Below are positions 58,230 to 64,000 of a stretch of DNA of 64,000 nucleotides, piece by piece. Each line of letters opens with the position of its first letter. Positions within the stretch are counted from its first letter, which is position 1. Position numbers and translations under genes: made by a program. The stretch lies in assembly GCF_029439465.1 (NCBI RefSeq), contig NZ_JAROAV010000032.1, positions 1 through 64,000 on the forward strand, written 5' to 3'. This stretch comes from Luteipulveratus flavus (GTDB taxonomy: Bacteria > Actinomycetota > Actinomycetes > Actinomycetales > Dermatophilaceae). The notes below the pieces were generated by a model. The model ran no database searches and had not been told where the DNA came from. It saw only the letters and a list, made by a program, of their open reading frames with translations.

Positions 58230-60059
58230 ATGGCAGAACACGTGTCAGACGTGACCGGCGAGCGCACGGCGGGTGCGGTCAGCCAGGCGCGAGCGCAGTT
58301 CCTCGAGAGCGGCGCCGCGCCGTCCGTACGGTCCCAGATCCAGCTGTCCTGGGCGCGCAGCGCGAGCCTTGGGGTCGATCCGTCCGAGCTGCACCCGGTG
58401 CGGCCGCGCGACGACGACCGCGGGGACGAGGTCTTCGACCGGGTCGGTGACGTGCTCGCCCGGGCCGCTACCGCGTTCGAGGGGGAGCCGGTCAGCATCA
58501 TCTTCGCCGCGCCGTCGGGCAGGGTTCTGCACTGGTACTGCGCGGACGCCGCGCTGCGCGGCCGCCTGGAGGCCGTGTCACTGGTGCCGGGAGTCGGGTA
58601 CGGCGAGGCGCACGTCGGTACCAACGGCATCGGCACCGCGCTGGAGCTCGGTCGGCCCACACTCGTGGTCGGGCAGGAGCACTTCAACGAGCGGCTGTCG
58701 ATGTTCGCCTGCGCCGGCGCGCCGCTGCACCACCCGGTGACCGGCGCGCTGCTCGGCGTCGTCGACATCACCTGCGCTGCGTCGCTGGCCAACCCGCTGC
58801 TGCTCGGCACCGCACGGGCCATCGCCGTGCAGCTGCAGGACGCGCTCGCCGCCCAGCTCAGCGGCCGTGACACCGCGCTGCTGCGCGACTACCTGGCCAC
58901 CTCGCGTGACGGCAGCGAGCCCGTCCTCGCGCTCAGCGACGACGTGCTGATGCTGAACAGGAGCGCCCAGGACCTGCTCAGCCCGCAGGACCGCGCCGCC
59001 GTCGTCAGCCGTACCTCACAGACGCGGGTGATCGCCACGGCCCACTCCTTCCGCGCGAACCTGCCGAGTGGGGCCGTCGCCGATCTGAGCTACGCGCCCA
59101 CCTTCCACCACGGCGCCCTCGTCGGTGGGGTGCTGCGGCTGCAGCTGGACCCGACGCAGGACGAGCCGGTCCAGGCGTCACCGGAGCCGCCCGTACGTCC
59201 GACGCTGCCGGGCGTGGTCGGTGTCTCCGAGGCGTGGACGGACGCCGTGGGACGGGTGCGGGAGCTGGTCGCCCACCAGCGCACCGTCCTCGTCCGGGGC
59301 GAGGCGGGCGTCGGCAAGCTGAGCCTCCTGAAGGCGGTCCACTTCGGCGCGAACGGCTCGCTGCACATCCGGGTGTTCGACTGTGCCGCGGTCGGCGACG
59401 TGGACCGGTGGATCGATCGGCTGTGCGACGACCTGGAGGACGGCTGCGGCACGATCGTCCTGCAGCACCTGGAGCGCCTCCCGGCCGTGGCGGTCGAGCC
59501 GCTCGTCCGACTGCTGCGCCAGCACGCCCCGACCAGCTCGGTGGAGGGCCCGCACTGGATCGTCGCCACCCACACGGTCAGCGCCCGGCCGACCGCCATC
59601 GACGCCGTGGTCGCGCCCCACTTCGACGCGACCGTCACCCTCGCGCCGCTGCGTGAGCGGCCGGACGACATCCCGGTGCTCGCGCGCAGCATGATGCAGA
59701 ACGCCGGTGACGGCGAGGACGTCCGCCTCACCCCGGACGCACTCGCCCACCTCGCCCGGCTGCCCTGGCCCGGCAACGCCGCTCACCTGCACGAGGTCGT
59801 ACGGCACGCCGCCCGGCACCAGCGCAACGGACTCATCGACGTCTGGCAGCTGCCGGAGGAGTGCCTCGCCGTGCCCGACCGCCCGCTGAGCGTGACCGAG
59901 TCCCTGGAGCGCGACGCGATCGTGCGCGCGCTGAGGGAGCACCGCGGCGACACGGCGGCCGCGGCCCGCGCCCTCGGTCTGTCGGTGGCCCTGCTGTCCC
60001 GGCAGGCCCAGGACTTCGGCGTCCTCAGCGAGCTGCTCGAGCCCCCGCCCGCTGGTTGA
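58230..60059 (+). CDS. GAF/degenerate AAA+/Fis transcriptional regulator
   Basis: Protein of 609 residues. The N-terminal GAF-type sensor (about 60-205) includes PGVGYGEAHVGTNGIGTAL. The central AAA+ domain has GEAGVGKLSLL at the Walker A position, where Leu replaces the Ser/Thr; I find no GAFTGA loop, so it should not contact sigma-54. A Fis-type HTH ends the protein (DTAAAARALGLSVALLSRQ). This matches the actinobacterial AcoR/MimR-like regulators that work without sigma-54 or with altered mode. ATG 58230 is chosen over GTG 58221. Target genes are not obvious; LtrA is upstream. Confidence 0.88.
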   Translation: MAEHVSDVTGERTAGAVSQARAQFLESGAAPSVRSQIQLSWARSASLGVDPSELHPVRPRDDDRGDEVFDRVGDVLARAATAFEGEPVSIIFAAPSGRVLHWYCADAALRGRLEAVSLVPGVGYGEAHVGTNGIGTALELGRPTLVVGQEHFNERLSMFACAGAPLHHPVTGALLGVVDITCAASLANPLLLGTARAIAVQLQDALAAQLSGRDTALLRDYLATSRDGSEPVLALSDDVLMLNRSAQDLLSPQDRAAVVSRTSQTRVIATAHSFRANLPSGAVADLSYAPTFHHGALVGGVLRLQLDPTQDEPVQASPEPPVRPTLPGVVGVSEAWTDAVGRVRELVAHQRTVLVRGEAGVGKLSLLKAVHFGANGSLHIRVFDCAAVGDVDRWIDRLCDDLEDGCGTIVLQHLERLPAVAVEPLVRLLRQHAPTSSVEGPHWIVATHTVSARPTAIDAVVAPHFDATVTLAPLRERPDDIPVLARSMMQNAGDGEDVRLTPDALAHLARLPWPGNAAHLHEVVRHAARHQRNGLIDVWQLPEECLAVPDRPLSVTESLERDAIVRALREHRGDTAAAARALGLSVALLSRQAQDFGVLSELLEPPPAG

Positions 60060-60069
60060 CCGCAGTCCT

Positions 60070-60199
60070 CGCTGGTTGAGCCGGTCCGAGGCCGCCGGCC
60101 GCGGAGCGGGTCGAAACCGGGTGCGGCGTGGGCGGACTCTCCCCGTGCGGCACCGGGTTTCGACACGGCTCGCCCAGGGGCTCGCCGGCTCAACCAGCG
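60070..60199. terminator. large inverted repeat between convergent genes
   Basis: CGCTGGTTGAGCCGG (60070-60084) and CCGGCTCAACCAGCG (60185-60199) are exact complements, and inside them GTCGAAACCGGGTGC and GCACCGGGTTTCGAC pair with one mismatch. The structure ends the regulator gene and the convergent DUF202 gene, and its GGTTGAG core recalls the REP family. Confidence 0.8.
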
Positions 60200-60226
60200 G
60201 ATGCGCTCGCCCACGGCCGGCGGTGG

Positions 60227-60595
60227 TCAGAGCAGCAGGACGACGGCCAGGCAGCCGATCCCGCACAGCAGTGCCCCACCGGCCGCCGCCGCGACGTACC
60301 GGCCCTGCGAGCTGTCCAGCTCCGCGCCGGGAGGGCAGTCCTCGCACGCCGACCCGGTCGCCGCGCGCATCCGGGCGAGCGCGCCGCGCCCGCGGACACG
60401 CGCGCTCCAGCCGAGTGCCCCCGCCCACGCCAGGGCCACCAGACCGAGCACGATCCCGACGGCCGACCCCGTGGTCGACCCGATCCGCAGCGCGCCCAGC
60501 GAGGCGACCGCCACCGACAGGGCCGTACGCCGCCAGGCCAGCGCCGTCCGCTCCGCCTGCATCCCCGGGTCGGGAACCCCGTGGCCGGGCGTCAC
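60227..60595 (-). CDS. DUF202 membrane protein, second of pair
   Basis: Protein of 122 residues: QAERTALAWRRTALS gives the DUF202 (YidG/YidH) signature, followed by three helices; a CEDCPP segment lies in the loop before the last helix. The GTG at 60595 overlaps the stop of the upstream DUF202 gene (GTGA). Function of DUF202 is unknown. Confidence 0.85.
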   Translation of the reverse strand: MTPGHGVPDPGMQAERTALAWRRTALSVAVASLGALRIGSTTGSAVGIVLGLVALAWAGALGWSARVRGRGALARMRAATGSACEDCPPGAELDSSQGRYVAAAAGGALLCGIGCLAVVLLL

Positions 60596-60963
60596 GACAC
60601 CAGCGCGCCCAACCCCAGCAGCACGCCGGCGAGCGCGACGGCGACAGCGAGAGCGGGCTTGAACGCCGACGACGGCAGCGGCTCGCCCGCGCGCATGGCC
60701 CGCTCGGATCCGGCCCAGCCGAACCACGCGAGCAGCGACGAGGAGATCCCCGCCAGCACCAGGACCACGGCCGAGGCCAGCCGCAGATGCGGCTCGACGT
60801 CCAGCTCGACCGCCTCGATCGCGACGCCGGCGGCCATCAGCGCGAGGGCCGTCCGGATCCAGGACAGGAAGGTCCGCTCGTTGGCCAGGCTGAACCGCGG
60901 ATCGGGCTCCTCGCCCGCCCCGAACACCCGGTCCGGCACGCGTCGTCGCTCCACAGCGCCCAT
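60592..60963 (-). CDS. DUF202 (YidH-like) membrane protein
   Basis: Protein of 123 residues with DPRFSLANERTFLSWIRTALALMA, the conserved DUF202 opening, and three predicted helices. It is translationally coupled to the second DUF202 protein by a GTGA overlap. The two subunits may form a heterocomplex. The stop of the downstream-oriented reductase gene lies 7 bp away at 60971, so all three may be cotranscribed. Confidence 0.88.
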   Translation of the reverse strand: MGAVERRRVPDRVFGAGEEPDPRFSLANERTFLSWIRTALALMAAGVAIEAVELDVEPHLRLASAVVLVLAGISSSLLAWFGWAGSERAMRAGEPLPSSAFKPALAVAVALAGVLLGLGALVS

Positions 60964-60970
60964 TCTGACG

Positions 60971-61570
60971 TCAGGCGGGCCGAACCCAGGTCAGGTGCGT
61001 GACGTACGGCGTCGTACGGCTCGCGACCGGCCGCAGCTGCAGGTCCGGCACCCCCTCGAAGATGCGGACGCCGTCGCCGGCGGTGATCGGGGCGACGTGC
61101 AGCCGCAGCTCGTCGAGGACGCCGGCGGCCAGGCACGCGTTGACCGTCGAGGCGCCCCCGGCGATGGCGACGTCCCCGTCGCCGGCCGCCTCGCGCGCCC
61201 GGCGCAGCGCCTCCTCCAGCCCGCCGGTGACGAAGGTGAACGTCGTCCCGCCGTCCATCGGCAGCGGGTCCCGCTCGTGGTGGGTGAGCACGAAGACCGG
61301 TGCGTGGTACGGCGGGTCGTCACCCCACCAGCCCCTCCAGTCCGGGTCCCAGGCGCCGCGGCCGGGGCTGAACGTGTTGCGGCCCATCACGTACGCCGAC
61401 GCCGCGGTGATCGCCTCGACCTCGGCGGCGTTGTCGGCGGCGTGCTCGAACATCCACGTGTGCAGCCGTTCGCCGATGCGCGGGCCGAACGGGTGGTCCA
61501 GCGACTGGTCGTGACCGGCGGCGACGCCGTCCAGGGTCACCGACAGGTCGGCGACGACGCGAGCGCTCAT
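60971..61570 (-). CDS. dihydrofolate reductase family protein (RibD C-terminal type)
   Basis: Protein of 199 residues starting MSARVVADLSVTLDGVAAG, with YVMGRNTFSPG and VAIAGGASTVNACLAAGV as the NADPH-binding segments of the RibD_C/DHFR-like family. The exact substrate is unknown. ATG 61570 has AGGAGG at ideal distance; an ATG 15 bases upstream is less favourable. Confidence 0.9.
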   Translation of the reverse strand: MSARVVADLSVTLDGVAAGHDQSLDHPFGPRIGERLHTWMFEHAADNAAEVEAITAASAYVMGRNTFSPGRGAWDPDWRGWWGDDPPYHAPVFVLTHHERDPLPMDGGTTFTFVTGGLEEALRRAREAAGDGDVAIAGGASTVNACLAAGVLDELRLHVAPITAGDGVRIFEGVPDLQLRPVASRTTPYVTHLTWVRPA

Positions 61571-61784
61571 GACGATCCTCCTCATGGGTGGGCAGCGGGA
61601 CGACCCCGCTCAGCCTCCCAACGAACGGCGCCCGACCGCTACGACATCGCAGCTGATACCTCGGCCTTGGTCTCATTCGGCCCGGTCGGAAATCGGTCCG
61701 AGTCCCGGAGCGCTCCAGCGGTCCCGAGCGTCAGGATGATCGCGCCGGGCAGGTGTCCGGCAATCCGATCAGGGGGTAACCACC

Positions 61785-62861
61785 ATGAGCTCGTCCCGCT
61801 TCACGACCGCACTCGTCACCGTCGGCCTGGCCGCCGGGGTCACCGGAACGGTTGCCCTCGCCCGCCCGGCCGAGGCCGGGCAGCGTACGGCCGTCACGGC
61901 CGGCGCGCTACCGACGGCGGGCAGCAAGGCCTGGGGCTGGACGGCCGCGATCCAGCACTCGACGTCGTCCCGGGACGACCAGGGCCGCCTCGTGCTGATC
62001 AGCCCCGCCGGCGCTAGCAACCCCGTCGGAGAGGTCTCCGACGACGCGATGCTGGACGACGTGTCGTACGACGGCCGCCGGATCATCACCTCTCGCTGGA
62101 TCGGTACCTCGGTCGAGAAGCCGCTGCGCCGGGTGGCGATCTGGGACGCGGCCACGCGCAAGGCCACCTTCGTCACCCTCGCCATCGAGAACACCGACCG
62201 CATCTCGATCGTGTCCAACGGCTTCCTCGTCCGGGACAAGGCGACCCAGCGGGTCCAGCTGCGCAGCTTCACCGGCGCCCTGCTCACGACGTACGCGGCC
62301 GTGAGCGGCACCCACGACGGCCCGATCGCCACCCCGGGCGGCGGTCACTTCATGGAGTCGCGCGGTGAGGGTGTCGTGATCCGCGACTCCGCGACGGGCG
62401 CCGTCACCAGGACCGTCTCGGCGCCCACCGGGTGGAAGGGCTGCGCACCGTTGGGCGGCTGGGACGCCTCCTCCTTCGTGATGACCTGCTTCAAGCCGGT
62501 GGACGACAACCGCGCCGACGACCGGCCGTTCCGGGTCGGTTTCACCTCCTCGGTGCCGACGACGCCGGTGACCACCAGCGCCGGTAGCTGGCACGGCGCC
62601 TGGCCGACGTCCGCCCCACTGATCGGGATGCCCGCGCGGATCGGCGATGGTCGCGCGGCCAAGGTGGTGAACGGGTCTCCCGTGACGGTCCGTACGACCG
62701 CCGCCGTCACCGGAGCGGTCGGCGACAAGGCCTACCTGATGGGCAGCCGGGCGAGCACGGGCCTCAGCGCGATCGACGTGGTGAACCTGACCACCGGCGC
62801 GACCAGCCGCCTGACCACGGGCCTCTACAGCGACGCGCAGACCATCGACCAGGTCGGCTGA
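61785..62861 (+). CDS. secreted protein of unknown function
   Basis: Protein of 358 residues with a signal peptide (FTTALVTVGLAAGVTGTVALA, cleavage near AEA-GQ). The mature part consists of repeated beta-strand segments (DVSYDGRRIITSRW, ISIVSNGFLVRD, GGHFMESRGEGVVIRD, GDKAYLMGS) compatible with a seven-bladed propeller; two Cys near residues 222-235 might form a disulfide. No catalytic residues are recognised. A long hairpin terminator follows. Confidence 0.8.
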   Translation: MSSSRFTTALVTVGLAAGVTGTVALARPAEAGQRTAVTAGALPTAGSKAWGWTAAIQHSTSSRDDQGRLVLISPAGASNPVGEVSDDAMLDDVSYDGRRIITSRWIGTSVEKPLRRVAIWDAATRKATFVTLAIENTDRISIVSNGFLVRDKATQRVQLRSFTGALLTTYAAVSGTHDGPIATPGGGHFMESRGEGVVIRDSATGAVTRTVSAPTGWKGCAPLGGWDASSFVMTCFKPVDDNRADDRPFRVGFTSSVPTTPVTTSAGSWHGAWPTSAPLIGMPARIGDGRAAKVVNGSPVTVRTTAAVTGAVGDKAYLMGSRASTGLSAIDVVNLTTGATSRLTTGLYSDAQTIDQVG

Positions 62862-62873
62862 GCCACCACCCAT

Positions 62874-62913
62874 GCCGAAGGGGCGCCGACCAGCCGGTCG
62901 GCGCCCCTTCGGC
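62874..62913. terminator. 18-bp perfect hairpin between convergent genes
   Basis: GCCGAAGGGGCGCCGACC and its exact complement are separated by AGCC, 13 bp after the secreted-protein stop and 17 bp before the DUF1206 stop on the other strand; a bidirectional terminator. Confidence 0.9.
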
Positions 62914-62929
62914 GTGCAGACGCGTGAGC

Positions 62930-63760
62930 TCAGAAGCGGGCGTACTTCGCGCGCACCATCGAGTACGCGCCGTACGCCGCGAGGCCGAGAGCCATCAGCG
63001 TCAGCAGGTACGGCCCGAACGCCGCGTCACGCAGCGTCTTGAGGGCTCCGTCGAGGCCGCTCGCCTTGTCCGCGTCCTTCTGGAACCCGGCCACCGCGAC
63101 CAGCCCGGCGACGATGACGAGCACGGCGCCCTTCGCGACGTGACCGATGATCGCCAGCCACTCGACGGCCTTACCCGGGTGCTCGACCAGGTCCTCGTGG
63201 AACTTCCGCTTCACGCCCTTGACGAAGTAGTAGACGCCCACGCCGGCGATGATCAGGGCGACGAGGACCAGCAGGATCCGGCCGCCGGTGTTCTGCATCA
63301 GCTTGCCGCTCATCGAGGCGTTCTGCGAGCTGCTCGACTTGCCCGAGCCGCGGGCGAACGAGATGGCGCTGAAGGCGATCGCGACGTAGACCACGGCCGT
63401 CGCGAAGGACTTGCCGCGGTCGAGCACCTCGTCCTTGGCCGAGCCGCCGCCGTCGGAGTTGCGGACGACGCCCTGGATGAGCTCGACGACGGCGAGCGCG
63501 ATGAGCCCGATCGCGCCGACCCACAGGACGACCTTGCCCGCGGTGTTCTGGGCGAGCAGGCCGAACGCGCCGGACTGGTCGGCGTTCTCCGGCGTCTGGC
63601 TCCACGCGAGCTTCACCGCGATGTAAGCGATCAGCAGGTGCAGCAGGCCGCTCATCACGAACCCGAGCCGCGCCATCCGCTCGAGCCACTTGCTGTCCGC
63701 GGCCTGCCGTGCCGTGCTCGCCGCGCTGCTCTTGGCGGTCTGCACTCGCTCGTCTGTCAT
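62930..63760 (-). CDS. DUF1206 domain-containing membrane protein
   Basis: Protein of 276 residues with six predicted helices arranged as three pairs; each pair begins with a conserved Arg/Gly-rich motif (ARLGFVMSGLLHLLIAY, RGKSFATAVVYVAIAF-like, IGHVAKGAVLVIVAG). This triple DUF1206 layout is typical of actinobacterial proteins. Function unknown. ATG 63760 follows AAAGGTG. Confidence 0.9.
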   Translation of the reverse strand: MTDERVQTAKSSAASTARQAADSKWLERMARLGFVMSGLLHLLIAYIAVKLAWSQTPENADQSGAFGLLAQNTAGKVVLWVGAIGLIALAVVELIQGVVRNSDGGGSAKDEVLDRGKSFATAVVYVAIAFSAISFARGSGKSSSSQNASMSGKLMQNTGGRILLVLVALIIAGVGVYYFVKGVKRKFHEDLVEHPGKAVEWLAIIGHVAKGAVLVIVAGLVAVAGFQKDADKASGLDGALKTLRDAAFGPYLLTLMALGLAAYGAYSMVRAKYARF

Positions 63761-63848
63761 CGGGGCACCTTTGCTCTCGATCGAGGCCGCGGCCGGGGGT
63801 GCCGCGGTCCGGCGTGAGCATAGATGCAGCGGCGCTCGGGCGCCGGTC

Positions 63849-63875
63849 GCTCACCGACACCGTGTGTCGGTGAGC
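63849..63875. other. 12-bp perfect hairpin upstream of DUF1206
   Basis: GCTCACCGACAC and GTGTCGGTGAGC around CGT. It lies 89 bp upstream of the DUF1206 start and 14 bp from the next hairpin; it could be an operator or a second part of the terminator. Confidence 0.6.
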
Positions 63876-63888
63876 CGCCCGGGGCAGT

Positions 63889-63922
63889 GCACAGCCGGAC
63901 CCCGGGAGGGGTCCGGCTGTGC
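63889..63922 (-). terminator. 15-bp perfect hairpin of the edge gene
   Basis: GCACAGCCGGACCCC and its complement around GGGA, 18 bp downstream of the stop of the minus-strand gene that enters from the right edge. Confidence 0.8.
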
Positions 63923-63939
63923 GTGCGTGAACCCGTGGC

Positions 63940-64000
63940 TCAGGTGCCGGTGCCGGTACCCGTTCCGGAGCCCGGACCGCCCTGGCGGTTCTGCAGCCGC
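63940..64000 (-). CDS. C-terminal end of a gene cut by the window edge
   Basis: Reading the minus strand, codons for RLQNRQGGPGSGTGTGTGT end in TGA, followed by a strong hairpin terminator. Gly/Thr dipeptide repeats and the terminator support a real coding end. Only about 20 codons are visible; no function can be given. Confidence 0.55.
   Translation of the reverse strand, partial: RLQNRQGGPGSGTGTGTGT

Overview
The window is chromosomal DNA from a high-GC Gram-positive actinobacterium. Support comes from strong G/C bias at third codon positions, frequent GTG starts, ATGA/GTGA stop-start overlaps, Tat and lipobox signals, DUF6318 lipoproteins, WXG100-like polymorphic-toxin operons, a DGPF/ECF42 sigma-factor pair and a DUF1206 protein. 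A Micrococcales or Propionibacteriales member is my guess, without marker-gene support. I saw no rRNA, tRNA, CRISPR array, recognisable insertion sequence or prophage module.

Layout. (1) 1-4.7 kb: a subtilase with a tandem HESNP tail, two near-identical 33-residue membrane microproteins, a DUF5317-like membrane protein and a TPR-CHAT caspase-like protease, which looks like a protease-based conflict module. (2) 5-16.1 kb: RclA-like flavoprotein with GNAT enzyme, sialidase, a three-gene unit of papain-like protease, partner protein and chagasin-family inhibitor, a zinc-ribbon membrane protein, gamma-glutamyltransferase and RecQ. The protease and its partner share a C-terminal domain. (3) 16.2-22.9 kb: a PKD-like secreted protein with DUF6318 lipoprotein, a polymorphic toxin operon (WXG100-like, toxin, immunity), a wrecked third copy of the PKD/lipoprotein pair and a large lipoprotein. 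(4) 23-25.3 kb: a J-domain membrane protein between two unknown proteins. (5) 25.4-42.2 kb: a defence island with a DUF6361/PLD-nuclease/SF2-helicase operon, a type I restriction system whose hsdS and hsdR flank a PrrC-like ATPase, a PD-(D/E)XK protein, an Mrr-like enzyme and a DUF4143 ATPase. (6) 42.2-51.8 kb: second PKD/DUF6318 pair, Tat-type lipoprotein, two cell-wall hydrolases, RNase HI, and a second toxin operon whose 3' end carries an orphan toxin tip with its own immunity gene. (7) 51.8-64 kb: frameshifted DUF3800 gene, DGPF/ECF42 pair, secreted HNH nuclease, MarR regulator with membrane protein, LtrA, a GAF/Fis-type regulator, two DUF202 proteins, a dihydrofolate-reductase-like enzyme, a secreted protein, DUF1206, and the last codons of a gene running out of the window.

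How it fits together. Much of the window concerns conflict: nucleases and a putative RNase against foreign DNA, exported toxins with immunity genes against rival cells, and two protease-centred modules whose targets are unknown. The PKD/DUF6318 pairs lie in the same orientation on both sides of the defence island, so they are direct repeats that could recombine. DnaA-box-like TTRTCCACA sites recur in the intergenic regions of the toxin and lipoprotein loci.

The observations I rate highest are the protease/partner/inhibitor triad with its shared domain, the PrrC-like gene between hsdS and hsdR with a matching R-E-H triad, the DUF6361/PLD/helicase operon, and the orphan toxin tip with an immunity paralog.
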